NCBI GenBank assembly: GCA_016199325.1
Contig: JACQGW010000155.1
Location: forward strand, 1-21,633
Direction of reading: 5' to 3'
Length of the DNA: 21,633 nucleotides
Source: Chloroflexota bacterium
GTDB lineage: Bacteria > Chloroflexota > Dehalococcoidia > JACQGW01
Shown here: piece by piece, positions 12,574 to 20,731 of the stretch
Numbering within the stretch: position 1 is the first letter of the stretch
Layout of the letters: the number at the start of each line of letters is the position of its first letter
Notes under the pieces: generated by a model
The model's input: only the letters and a program-made list of their open reading frames with translations
Databases searched by the model: none
Told to the model about the DNA's origin: nothing
Made by a program: the position numbers and the translations under genes

Positions 12574-12999
12574 ATGACGACTTCTGCCGATGCAGCGAAC
12601 GCCTACATGCGTGAGCGGATGCTCTTCGTGCCGCGCATGTTCGCGCGGATCAATGCGGTGCGTCCGGAGATGGGTGAGCGCTTCGCCGACTACTACGAGG
12701 TCGGCAAGCGCGATGGTGCTCTTTCGCGGCGAGTCAAGGAGCTCATCTTCCTGGCGATCGGCGTCGCCCATGCGTCGCCGGCCTGCCTGATCCACGTCGT
12801 CCCGGCCGTCGAGGCCGGGGCGACGGACGCCGAGATCGGCGAGGCGCTCCTGGTCGGGGTCGTTGCCGCCGGCTTCGTGCCGGACGGCAGTGGCCTGCCG
12901 GCTGCAGTGCCATACCTGGCGAAGGCGCTGGAGATTGCCCGGCGGTATCGGGGGGGCGAGGCGTGGGAGTACGTCGTGCCCCCCGAATTTCGGTGGTGA
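12574..12999 (+). CDS. Carboxymuconolactone decarboxylase (CMD/AhpD-like) family protein 2
   Basis: A 141-residue paralogue of the protein at 11970-12401 with the same core: E56 and the SPACLIH motif (S68, C71, H74), again with serine in place of the first cysteine. Its stop (12997-12999) is directly followed by the start region of the substrate-binding lipoprotein, so it appears to head the ABC-transporter operon. No convincing RBS is visible, because the preceding 100 bases are a structured repeat. Conservation of the modified motif in both copies suggests a shared activity using one cysteine plus Glu/His rather than a redox disulfide. Confidence 0.8.
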   Translation: MTTSADAANAYMRERMLFVPRMFARINAVRPEMGERFADYYEVGKRDGALSRRVKELIFLAIGVAHASPACLIHVVPAVEAGATDAEIGEALLVGVVAAGFVPDGSGLPAAVPYLAKALEIARRYRGGEAWEYVVPPEFRW

Positions 13000-13002
13000 G
13001 TG

Positions 13003-14052
13003 ATGGCCGTCATGTTCCTGAGATCGTGGGTCGTGGCGCCGGTGCTGGCCCTGGCCGTCGTGCTGGCAGGGTGCCAGTCACCGGCCCCCGGCAAGTCCAC
13101 CCTCGTCGTCGCCCATCTCTACAGTGTCACGCAGCCGCAGATCTTCGTCGGCGTCGGCAAGGGCTACTTCGCGCAGCAGCTCCCGAACGTCACCATCGAG
13201 CGGCGCGCCTACCCCGACGGCAACCAGATCATGGCCGCATTCCGCAACGGCGAAGTCGACATCGCCTATACCGGCTCCGTTCCGGCGCTCCTGTCGTTCG
13301 TCCAGAAGCCGAACTTCAAGATCGTCGGCGGGACGAACGTCGGCGGAACGGTCCTCGTCGTCCGCGCCGATCGGAACATCGAGAGCGTGAAGGACCTGGC
13401 CGGCAAGACCGTCGCCGTACCCGGCATCGCCAACTTCCAGGACATCGTGCTGCGGGCGGCGATCCTGCCGCAGGCCGGGCTCCAGGCCAGCGCCGACGCC
13501 GGCCCCGGGCGCGTGCGCGTCGTCACGTCGAATCCCGCCGACATGCTGGCCAAGCTCCGCGAAGGCAGCGCCGACGGGATCATCACGTTCGAGCCGTGGG
13601 CCTCGCGCATCCTGCTCGATCCGTCGGTGAAGTCCCGGGTGCTCGTCGACTGGGACGCCGTCTGGCGGCAGGGCAACTACCCGAGCAGCCTGCTCATCGC
13701 CAGCACCGACCTGCTGGCGAACCACAGGGACCTGCTCAAGCGATTCCTGGCGGCACACGTCGAGGCCAATCAGTTCGTCGTCGGCAACCGCGACGCCGCG
13801 ATTCAGGTCCTCTACGATCAGATCCTGGCGATGCAGGGGGCGGAGCTGCCGAAGCCAACGATTGCGGCCGGCCTGGACCGCGGCCGCAGCACCTACGATC
13901 CGAGCATCGGGGCGGTGATCGAGTTCGCCCGCCTCGCCCGTGAGACCTATCCCGACCGGATCGCCGCGGTTCCGTCTGTCGATGAGCTCTTCGACCTCGG
14001 CCCGCTCAACGAAGTCCTCAGCCAGCAGGGGTTGCCACAGGTCAAGCCGTGA
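13003..14052 (+). CDS. ABC transporter substrate-binding lipoprotein, sulfonate/taurine/nitrate type
   Basis: A 349-residue secreted solute-binding protein. Residues 1-23 are a lipoprotein signal with lipobox LAGC (C24 is the lipidation site). The mature part has the SsuA/TauA/ThiY fold pattern: VAHLYSVTQPQIFVGVGKGYF, then an AFRNGEVDIAYTGSVP block, a VKDLAGKTVAVPG block and ITFEPWASRILL. Family members bind sulfonates, taurine, nitrate or thiamine precursors; the ligand cannot be named from sequence. No SsuD or TauD oxygenase is adjacent. ATG 13003 was chosen over GTG 13000 and ATG 13012. The stop overlaps the GTG of the ATPase gene by 4 bases. Confidence 0.82.
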   Translation: MAVMFLRSWVVAPVLALAVVLAGCQSPAPGKSTLVVAHLYSVTQPQIFVGVGKGYFAQQLPNVTIERRAYPDGNQIMAAFRNGEVDIAYTGSVPALLSFVQKPNFKIVGGTNVGGTVLVVRADRNIESVKDLAGKTVAVPGIANFQDIVLRAAILPQAGLQASADAGPGRVRVVTSNPADMLAKLREGSADGIITFEPWASRILLDPSVKSRVLVDWDAVWRQGNYPSSLLIASTDLLANHRDLLKRFLAAHVEANQFVVGNRDAAIQVLYDQILAMQGAELPKPTIAAGLDRGRSTYDPSIGAVIEFARLARETYPDRIAAVPSVDELFDLGPLNEVLSQQGLPQVKP

Positions 14053-14831
14053 AGATCGAGCTCTGCGCCGTCTCCAAGGCGTACCCGACCGACCACGGTC
14101 CGATCCAGGCGCTCGCAGGCGTCAGCCTGGCGGTTGCGGAGGGTGAGTTTGCCTGCATCGTCGGCCCCAGCGGCTGCGGCAAGTCGACCATCCTGAGCCT
14201 GATCGCCGGACTGGATCGGCCAACTGCCGGAGCCGTGCTGCTTGGCGATGCCCCGGTCGCGGCGCCCGGCCCCGACCGCGTCCTCGTCTTTCAGGCGTAC
14301 ACGCTCTTCCCCTGGCTGACGGCCCGGGAGAACGTCGAGTTCGGCCTCCGCGCCATCGGCGTGCCAGTGGCCGAGCGCCGGCGCCGCGCCGACGCCGCGC
14401 TGGCTCGGGTCGGTCTCGACGGCTTCTCCCGAGCCTACCCCCATCAGCTTTCGGGTGGCATGCAGCAGCGCGTCGCGATCGCCCGCGCCCTGACAATGGA
14501 GCCGAAGGCGCTGCTGCTGGACGAACCGTTCGCCGCGCTCGACGCCCAGACGCGCAACCTGATGCAGGAGGACCTGCTCGACCTGCTGGGGCGCGAGCCC
14601 AAGACCGTCGTCTTTGTCACCCACAGCGTCGACGAGGCGCTCTTCCTGGCCGACACCGTGACGGTGCTGTCGGCCCGGCCGGGGCGCGTCCTGGACCACA
14701 TCCGCATCGACCTGCCCCGTCCACGCAAGCGGACCAGCCGGGACCTGAACGAGATCCGTGAGCGCATCCTGGCGCAATTGACCGAGCAGGTACGGCTCGC
14801 TCAGCGTGAGCGTGTGGCATGGTCGGAGTAG
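14049..14831 (+). CDS. ABC transporter ATP-binding protein, SsuB/TauB type
   Basis: A 260-residue ATPase with all motifs intact: Walker A GPSGCGKST (39-47), Q-loop Q82 (FQAYTLFPW), signature LSGGMQQR (134-141), Walker B LLLDEP (155-160) and switch H192 (VTHSVDEAL). The FPW after the Q-loop is typical of the nitrate/sulfonate/taurine subfamily. It starts with GTG in a GTGA overlap with the binding-protein stop and overlaps the permease gene by 13 bases, so the three subunits are coupled. It powers import by the adjacent permease at the cytoplasmic membrane. Confidence 0.92.
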   Translation: MKIELCAVSKAYPTDHGPIQALAGVSLAVAEGEFACIVGPSGCGKSTILSLIAGLDRPTAGAVLLGDAPVAAPGPDRVLVFQAYTLFPWLTARENVEFGLRAIGVPVAERRRRADAALARVGLDGFSRAYPHQLSGGMQQRVAIARALTMEPKALLLDEPFAALDAQTRNLMQEDLLDLLGREPKTVVFVTHSVDEALFLADTVTVLSARPGRVLDHIRIDLPRPRKRTSRDLNEIRERILAQLTEQVRLAQRERVAWSE

Positions 14832-15634
14832 CCCTCCCTCTTCGACGGCGGAGCGACATCCGCCGCGCTGCCATCTCGGCGGCCAGCGTTTTCGCGCTGG
14901 TCGTCCTCTGGCAGCTCGTCGCCGACCTGCGCCTCTTCGAGCAGACGCTCTTTCCCGAGCCGCGGGGCATCGCCCAGAGCTTCGGCCACTGGTGGGCGAA
15001 CGGTGGGCTGGCGACCGGCCTCTCGATCAGCCTGCGCCGCATGCTGATGGCCTACGCGCTGAGCCTGGCCATCGGCATTCCCATCGGCATGCTGATCGGA
15101 CGCTTTCCGGTGGCCGATTGGACGCTGGGCACGATCGTTCGGCTGCTCCAGCCGATTCCGGGGATCGCCTGGGTGCCGCTCGCCGTCGTCTGGTTTACGA
15201 GCGTCTCCGAGTCGGCGAAGATCTTCATCGTCGTCACCGGCGGCGTCTTCCCCGTGGTCGTCAGCACGAGCAGCGGCGTCCGGACGGTTCCCCCGGCGTA
15301 CGTGAAGGTTGCCCGAACCCTCGGCGTCCGGGGGCTGGCGATGTTCACCCGGGTGGTGTTTCCGGCGTCGATTCCGAGCATCGTCGCCGGGATGCGGATC
15401 TCCTGGGCCTTCTGCTGGCGCTCGCTGATGGCGGCCGAGATCATCCTGGCTGCCCGTACGGGCCCCGGGCAGGAGGGCCTCGGCGGCCTGATCGCGGTCG
15501 CGCGCCAGCTCGACCAGATCAACACCGCGGGGATGGTGATGGTCGTCCTCGCCGCCATCGGGCTCGTCGTCGACGGGCTCCTATTCAACACGGTCGAGCG
15601 CAGCATTCGTTCACGACGGGGGCTGACATCATGA
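14819..15634 (+). CDS. ABC transporter permease, SsuC/TauC type
   Basis: A 271-residue permease with about six membrane segments and the BPD_transp_1 coupling (EAA) loop at VKVARTLGVRGLAMFTRVVF followed by PASIPSIVAGMR. The N-terminus is basic and the first helix covers about 17-37. It is the right size for SsuC/TauC-family permeases, which act as homodimers. Its TGA overlaps the ATG of the next gene (ATGA at 15631-15634), which ties the synthetase-like gene firmly to the transporter. Confidence 0.9.
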   Translation: MVGVALPLRRRSDIRRAAISAASVFALVVLWQLVADLRLFEQTLFPEPRGIAQSFGHWWANGGLATGLSISLRRMLMAYALSLAIGIPIGMLIGRFPVADWTLGTIVRLLQPIPGIAWVPLAVVWFTSVSESAKIFIVVTGGVFPVVVSTSSGVRTVPPAYVKVARTLGVRGLAMFTRVVFPASIPSIVAGMRISWAFCWRSLMAAEIILAARTGPGQEGLGGLIAVARQLDQINTAGMVMVVLAAIGLVVDGLLFNTVERSIRSRRGLTS

Positions 15635-16581
15635 GTCGCTACTTCTTCGCCAGCGGGCTGCGCGCCCTCGCTGGCGTGCTGCCCGATCAGGCCGTCGTCC
15701 ACGCCGGGTCACGGCCCTACGGCCTCCACGCCGGCAACAAGCTGCCGATCGTCGTCTATCCGCATCTGCTGGCGGCCGAGCTGCACCGGCTCGGCCGCCC
15801 GGCCAACTTCCGCTACGTCGTCACGCTCAACGACTGGGATACCGATACCCTGGACCACCTGCCCGGCTATCGCTTCAACTTCGTGCCGCGCGGTCGCTCG
15901 TTCCAGCACCAGGCCGACCCCGCCGGGTGTTGCGCCTCGCTCGTCGATCACTGGGAGCGCCGGCTCCGGGCCGAGCTGCGGCCGCTTGGCGAACGCTTCC
16001 CGGACGTCGTCGTCGACGTCCGCCGGGTCTCGACGTTTCGCGACGTGCCCGTATTTGCCGACGCGCTCCGGCGCGGGCTGGCCGACCCGGGGGCGCTGGC
16101 CGCTCGGATCGAAGCCGCCTTCGGCGTGCCGGTCGACGCCGGCCGCGCCCAGTTCCTTGGCGCGGTCTGCCCGGCCTGCCACTCGATCGACGGTGCGACG
16201 GCCTACGATCGGACGAGCGATCAGGTCTCGTTTGCGTGCCGGCAGTGCGGCACGACAACCGGCGCCGCGTGCGGCCAGCTCGACTACTGGCTCTACACGC
16301 ACCTGCTGGGCGCGGCGAAGTGCCGCGCCGTGGACCCGGACGCCTGGGTTTTCGGTGGCGACTTCGCCGAGACGCGGACGATCGATTTCCTGGAGAGCGT
16401 CGTCGCGCTGCTGCAAGGAGCGCCGCCGCGGATGAACAAGCTGTTCACGCCGGTGCTGCTCGGCAGCGACGGTGAGAAGATGAGCAAGAGCCGCCGCAAC
16501 CTGCTGGACGTGCCGATCGAGTGGCTGTCGGCACGCGCCGCAACGCACGACGAGCCACGCTTGCTGCCACCAGATGCCTAG
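15631..16581 (+). CDS. Stand-alone class I lysyl-tRNA synthetase-like catalytic domain
   Basis: A 316-residue protein with class I aminoacyl-tRNA synthetase motifs: HAGN (33-36, the HIGH equivalent) in SRPYGLHAGN, and KMSKS (283-287) in GSDGEKMSKSRRN. Between them lie NDWDTDTLD, DPAGCCASLVDHW (like the GCHESYAEHF region of archaeal-type LysRS1) and a four-cysteine zinc site, C180/C183 and C203/C206. LysRS1 is usually over 500 residues with a helical anticodon-binding domain; here the protein ends about 30 residues after KMSKS, so that domain is absent. It is translationally coupled to an ABC permease and lies upstream of a MetE-like gene. I infer an amino-acid-activating or ligating enzyme on a non-canonical acceptor, as with MshC derived from CysRS, rather than a housekeeping synthetase. 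Amino acid and acceptor unknown. Confidence 0.7.
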   Translation: MSRYFFASGLRALAGVLPDQAVVHAGSRPYGLHAGNKLPIVVYPHLLAAELHRLGRPANFRYVVTLNDWDTDTLDHLPGYRFNFVPRGRSFQHQADPAGCCASLVDHWERRLRAELRPLGERFPDVVVDVRRVSTFRDVPVFADALRRGLADPGALAARIEAAFGVPVDAGRAQFLGAVCPACHSIDGATAYDRTSDQVSFACRQCGTTTGAACGQLDYWLYTHLLGAAKCRAVDPDAWVFGGDFAETRTIDFLESVVALLQGAPPRMNKLFTPVLLGSDGEKMSKSRRNLLDVPIEWLSARAATHDEPRLLPPDA

Positions 16582-16607
16582 AGCTCAAAGGAAAGGAAGA
16601 GAGGTCG

Positions 16608-17783
16608 ATGACACTGAGCAATCTCCCGCTTTTCCCGGTGACCGTGGTCGGAAGCTGGCCACGGCCGGACTATCTCGTGACAGCCTTTCGCAGGCGCCGC
16701 GCCGGCAGTCTGTCGGAAGACCAGTTCGACGAGATCGCCGATCGGGCCGTGCTGGAGGCGCTCCGCTATCAGGAGGATGCGGGCGTCGACATCGTCAGCG
16801 ACGGCGAGCAGCGCCGCGTGAACTTCTTCGCCTTCGTCGCCGACAAGCTCGAAGGCGTCAAGCTCATGTCGCTCGCCGATCTGCTGGACGTCGTGGAAGA
16901 CCGCGCTGCGTTCGACCAGATCCTGCGCAGCATGGACGCGCCGGCGTTCGCGATCCACAACGCGACCGTCGTCGACCGCGTCAGCCGCCGCCGACCGCTC
17001 GCGCTCGACGACTATCAGTTCTTGCGAAAGCATACGAGTAAGCCCATCAAGATCGCGCTGCCGGGTCCCTACCTGCTGACCCGGTCGATGTGGGTCAAGG
17101 GCGTCTCCAACCGGGTCTATCCCACAATGGATGACCTGGCCGGCGACGTCGTCCAGATCCTGCGCGACGAGCTGATCGACCTCCGCGACGCCGGCGTCGA
17201 GTTCGTCCAGTTCGACGAGCCCGTCCTCACCAACGTCGTCTTCCGCCCGGAGGTGAAGGAGCGGACGTTCATGTGCGCCTCCATGGCGGCGTCGTCCGGC
17301 GACCCCGGCCGGGAGCTCCTCTGGGCCGTCCGCCTGATGAACGCGGTCGTCAAGGGCGTGGACGGCGTCAAGAAGGGCATCCACGTCTGCCGCGGCAACT
17401 GGAGCCGCCAGGAATCCACCCTGCTCCAGGGCGACTACCGGCCCCTGGTCGACTATCTCCACGCCATGCTGCTCGACCAACTGGTCCTCGAGTTCGCGAC
17501 GCCGCGCGCCGGCGAGCTGGCCGCCTTCGAGCGCTATGCGCGCCAGCGGGAGATGGGCCTGGGCGTCGTCAACCCGCGCACCGACGTGGTCGAGCCGCCC
17601 GACTTCGTCGCCAATCGGGTCCAGGAGGCGCTGGCCTACTACGAGCCGGGCCAGATCTACTTGAACCCGGATTGCGGCTTCGGGACCTTTGCCGAACGGC
17701 CGATGAATCCGCCGGAGGTCGCATCCCGCAAGCTGGCGACGATCGCCAAGGCGGCCCGGGCGCTCCGGCAACAATACGCCTGA
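16608..17783 (+). CDS. Core-MetE-like cobalamin-independent methionine synthase family protein
   Basis: A 391-residue TIM-barrel protein, about half the length of classical MetE and matching only its C-terminal catalytic half. The zinc ligands are recognisable: H259 and C261 in GIHVCRGN, E295 in LEFATPR, and C356 in LNPDCGFGT; QFDEP (201-205) and DGEQ (65-68) are also typical. Known core-MetE proteins methylate homocysteine using methylcobalamin, and relatives transfer alkyl groups to other thiols. The context of an ABC importer, a synthetase-like protein and an OsmC protein fits thiol alkylation or dealkylation of an imported sulfur compound. The start has a purine-rich AAGGAAGAGAGG upstream. 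Confidence 0.82.
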   Translation: MTLSNLPLFPVTVVGSWPRPDYLVTAFRRRRAGSLSEDQFDEIADRAVLEALRYQEDAGVDIVSDGEQRRVNFFAFVADKLEGVKLMSLADLLDVVEDRAAFDQILRSMDAPAFAIHNATVVDRVSRRRPLALDDYQFLRKHTSKPIKIALPGPYLLTRSMWVKGVSNRVYPTMDDLAGDVVQILRDELIDLRDAGVEFVQFDEPVLTNVVFRPEVKERTFMCASMAASSGDPGRELLWAVRLMNAVVKGVDGVKKGIHVCRGNWSRQESTLLQGDYRPLVDYLHAMLLDQLVLEFATPRAGELAAFERYARQREMGLGVVNPRTDVVEPPDFVANRVQEALAYYEPGQIYLNPDCGFGTFAERPMNPPEVASRKLATIAKAARALRQQYA

Positions 17784-17797
17784 GAAGGGGACAGCAC

Positions 17798-18325
17798 ATG
17801 GTCGAGACCGCGGTGTTGAACGGGCTCAAGCCTCAGGAGATCGCGGAGGCGCTCCAGACGGTCGCCGCGCAACCCGGCGCCGGGCGGGCGCCGAAGACGT
17901 CGCGCGTGCGCTGGCAGGGCGGCTTCAAGCTCAAAGCCCTGGTGCGCAACCACACCTTCGTCGTCGACGAGCCCCCCCACCTCAAGGGTGACGACGAGGC
18001 GCCGAACGCGATGGAGTACGTGCTCGGCGCCCTCGGCGCCTGCTACGCGACCGGATTCGTGCTGACGGCGACGATGCGGGGCATCGAGATCTACAATCTG
18101 GAGGTGACCCTGGAGTCGACGCAGAACAACGTCCTGACGTTCTTCGGCCTGGCGAACGAGGGCCATTCGGGGTTCGACGCGATTCGCGCAAAGCTCTTCG
18201 TCCAGGCGGACGCCGACGCGGCGACGCTCGGCGCCATCTGGGAGCAGACGATCGCGACCTCCCCGGTCGGCAACTCGCTCACCCGAACGGTGACGATCAA
18301 GCCGGAGCTGGCCGTGGTCGACTAA
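17798..18325 (+). CDS. OsmC-family protein
   Basis: A 175-residue OsmC/Ohr-fold protein that follows the MetE-like gene after 14 bases with GAAGGGG as RBS. LGALGACYATGF contains C82, the peroxidatic cysteine position. The second conserved cysteine on the following long helix is apparently replaced by S155 in TSPVGNSLTR, so the two-cysteine hydroperoxidase cycle is unlikely. Single-cysteine OsmC proteins of the YhfA type are known but poorly characterised. As the last gene of the operon it may handle a reactive thiol or sulfur species generated upstream in the pathway. Confidence 0.82.
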   Translation: MVETAVLNGLKPQEIAEALQTVAAQPGAGRAPKTSRVRWQGGFKLKALVRNHTFVVDEPPHLKGDDEAPNAMEYVLGALGACYATGFVLTATMRGIEIYNLEVTLESTQNNVLTFFGLANEGHSGFDAIRAKLFVQADADAATLGAIWEQTIATSPVGNSLTRTVTIKPELAVVD

Positions 18326-18330
18326 CTGGT

Positions 18331-18487
18331 GCATCCGGCAAGTCCGTTGCAGGTCGACGGCCCTCTCCGTCATGCTGAGCCGCAGCGAGGCATCTCCCGG
18401 ACGCTGCTGGTCCAGGCCGGGGAGATGCTTCGCTGCGGCTCAGCATGACAGACGGGGGCATCCGGCCGCGAGGGACTTGCCGGATGC
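18331..18487. repeat. Composite nested palindrome of the GTCATGCTGAGC family
   Basis: The outer arms GCATCCGGCAAGTCC (18331-18345) and 18473-18487 are exact 15-bp inverse complements. Nested inside, 18369-18400 (GTCATGCTGAGCCGCAGCG...) pairs with 18417-18449 with one or two irregularities. The whole element fills the gap between the convergent OsmC and sucD genes. A second copy begins at 21508 and a fragment lies at 9207-9222. No T-run is present, so a terminator role is unproven. Bases 18488-18567 show nothing else. Confidence 0.88.
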
Positions 18488-18567
18488 GCCACTGGGGCGA
18501 CGTGGAACGGGTCAGGGTTCGAGGCCGGGCGGCTGTTCCCCAACCTTGAACCTTGAACTATGCCAGA

Positions 18568-19455
18568 CTACGCGCGATCCCCCCGACCCCTGAGGACCTC
18601 CGCTACTTGGGCGCCGATGTCGGCGGGGCTCTCGACGACGGCCAGGCCGGCCTCTCGCATGATCGCCATCTTCTCGGCGGCCGTGCCGGCACTGCCGGCG
18701 ATGATGGCGCCCGCGTGGCCCATACGGCGGCCCGGCGGCGCGGTCCGCCCGGCCACGAACCCGACCACCGGCTTCGTCAGGTGGTCGCGGACGAATGCCG
18801 CCGCCTCCTGCTCGGCCGTCCCGCCGATCTCGCCGATGAGCACGATGGCGTCGGTCTCCGGATCGGCCTGGAACAGCGCCAGCACGTCCACAAACGTCGT
18901 TCCGATGATCGGGTCGCCGCCAATGCCGACGGCCGTCGATTGCCCGATGCCCCGACGCGTCAGTTGGTCGACGACCTCGTAGGTGAGCGTTCCGCTGCGG
19001 GAGACGATGCCCACCCGCCCCGGCCGGTGGATGTGGCCGGGCATGATGCCGATCTTCGCCTTGCCGGGCGAGATGATCCCGGGACAATTGGGTCCGATGA
19101 GGCGCGTCGGGCCGCCCGCCAGCGCGCGGGCGACGACGACCATGTCGGCCGTCGGGATCCCCTCGGTGATGCAGATCACCAGCGGCAATTCGGCGTCGGC
19201 CGCCTCGAGAATAGCGTCGGCGGCGAAGGGCGGGGGAACGAAGATGATGCTGACGTTGGCCCCCGTTGACCGGACGGCCTGCTCGACGGTGTTGAAGACC
19301 GGCACGTCGTCCAGCGCCGTGCCACCCTTGCCGGGGGTGACGCCGGCGACGACCCGGGTGCCGTAGGCGATGGCCTGGCGAGCGTGAAAGCTCCCCTCCC
19401 GGCCGGTGATCCCCTGCACGAGCAGGCGCGTCCCGTCGTCGACGAGAATACTCAT
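18568..19455 (-). CDS. sucD: Succinyl-CoA/malate-CoA ligase alpha subunit
   Basis: A 295-residue ADP-forming acyl-CoA ligase alpha subunit of the usual length (about 290). Visible features: CoA-binding Rossmann domain with [11 protein letters not shown] at 14-24, CITEGIP at 95-101, [12 protein letters not shown] at 121-132, SRSGTLTYE at 152-160, and the phosphohistidine H247 in [11 protein letters not shown]. It pairs with the beta subunit to make an acyl-CoA with ATP or GTP hydrolysis, or the reverse. Its ATG overlaps the sucC stop (ATGA). The TCA-cycle enzyme is the default; malate-CoA ligase (MtkB) is equally compatible, and the glyoxylate-type aminotransferase elsewhere in the window keeps that open. 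Confidence 0.92.
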   Translation of the reverse strand: MSILVDDGTRLLVQGITGREGSFHARQAIAYGTRVVAGVTPGKGGTALDDVPVFNTVEQAVRSTGANVSIIFVPPPFAADAILEAADAELPLVICITEGIPTADMVVVARALAGGPTRLIGPNCPGIISPGKAKIGIMPGHIHRPGRVGIVSRSGTLTYEVVDQLTRRGIGQSTAVGIGGDPIIGTTFVDVLALFQADPETDAIVLIGEIGGTAEQEAAAFVRDHLTKPVVGFVAGRTAPPGRRMGHAGAIIAGSAGTAAEKMAIMREAGLAVVESPADIGAQVAEVLRGRGDRA

Positions 19456-20627
19456 GAGCCCCGTACCTCCGACGCGCCGACGGCGGCGACCGCTTTTTCG
19501 GCGGCGTCCCGCAGGTCGCTGGCGATGATGAAGTGCAGCCCGGACTCGGCCAGGATGTGCTGGCCCTCTTCGACGTTGGTGCCGGCGAGGCGCACGACCA
19601 CCGGAAGGGTCAGCGAGACCCGCTGCGCCGCTTCGAGGATCCCCCGGGCGACGACGTCGCAGCGGGTGATGCCGCCGAAAATGTTGACGAGCACGGCCTT
19701 CACATTCGGGTCCGAGAGCAGGATCCGGAAGGCGTTGGTGACCTGGTCGGCGCTGGCGCCGCCGCCGACGTCGAGGAAGTTGGCCGGCTCGCCGCCCGCG
19801 AGCTTGATGATGTCCATCGTCGCCATGGCCAGCCCTGCGCCGTTCACCATGCAGCCGATCTGCCCCGCCAGCTTGACGTAACTGATCCCGAACTTGGACG
19901 CCTCGACCTCCAGAGGGTCCTCCTCGGCCAGGTCCCGCAGGGCGGCGACCTCCGGATGGCGGAAGAGCGCGCTGTCGTCGAATGTCAGCTTGCAGTCGAG
20001 CGCCAGTAGCCGATCGTCGTCGGTCAGCACGAGGGGGTTGATCTCGGCGAGCGAGCAGTCCTTCTCGACGAAGAGGCGATAGAGGCCGGACGCCAGGTCG
20101 GTGAAGGCTCGGATCTGGCCGTCCAGCTCGAGGCCGAAGGCGAGTCGGCGGGCCTGGAACGGCCGGAAGCCGGCCACCGGATCGACGTGGACGCGGAGGA
20201 TAGCCTCGGGATGGTGGGCGGCGACCTCCTCGATCTCCATGCCGCCGCTCGCACTCGCCATGACGACCGGCCTCCCGCATGTTCGGTCGACGAGGATCGC
20301 CAGATAGAGCTCACGCCGAATGGCCGCCGGCTGCTCGACGAGCACCCGGCGAACGACCACGCCGTCCGGGCCGGTCTGGTGGGTGACCAGGCGGCGGCCG
20401 ATCAACTCAGCCGCGGCCTGCTCGGCCATTTCCGGCGAATCCACCAGCCGGATGCCGCCGGCCTTGCCGCGCCCGCCGGCGTGGATCTGCACCTTGACGA
20501 CGACCCGGCCGCCCAGCTCGGCGGCGATCCGGCCGGCCTCGGCCGGCGATTCGGCGACCCGCCCGGTCGGCACTGGAACGCCGAACTCGGCCAGGAGCGC
20601 CTTCGCCTGGTACTCATGGACCTTCAT
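19452..20627 (-). CDS. sucC: Succinyl-CoA/malate-CoA ligase beta subunit
   Basis: A 391-residue ATP-grasp subunit of the expected length. [20 protein letters not shown] opens the ATP-grasp domain, GGRGKAGGI (51-59) is the nucleotide-binding loop, EINPL (195-199) carries metal ligands, and [12 protein letters not shown] (261-272) plus NIFGGI (315-320) form the C-terminal ligase domain. The ATG is preceded by GAGGAGGACGACGAGG. It is translationally coupled to sucD and lies 104 bases downstream of the unrecognised conserved protein in the same direction. Substrate choice between succinate and malate cannot be made by eye. Confidence 0.92.
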   Translation of the reverse strand: MKVHEYQAKALLAEFGVPVPTGRVAESPAEAGRIAAELGGRVVVKVQIHAGGRGKAGGIRLVDSPEMAEQAAAELIGRRLVTHQTGPDGVVVRRVLVEQPAAIRRELYLAILVDRTCGRPVVMASASGGMEIEEVAAHHPEAILRVHVDPVAGFRPFQARRLAFGLELDGQIRAFTDLASGLYRLFVEKDCSLAEINPLVLTDDDRLLALDCKLTFDDSALFRHPEVAALRDLAEEDPLEVEASKFGISYVKLAGQIGCMVNGAGLAMATMDIIKLAGGEPANFLDVGGGASADQVTNAFRILLSDPNVKAVLVNIFGGITRCDVVARGILEAAQRVSLTLPVVVRLAGTNVEEGQHILAESGLHFIIASDLRDAAEKAVAAVGASEVRGS

Positions 20628-20731
20628 CGATCCTCGTCGTCCTCCTCAATCCTCAATCATCGTCCTGAATCGTGCTCACGAAACTGCGCCTCGATCTGTC
20701 GAGCGAGCTCCGGTCCGGGGTGTTGTTCCAA

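Noticed and set aside
16578..17774. Minus-strand open frame opposite the MetE-like gene
   Set aside because: Antisense shadow; the plus strand carries the zinc ligands, an RBS and operon continuity.
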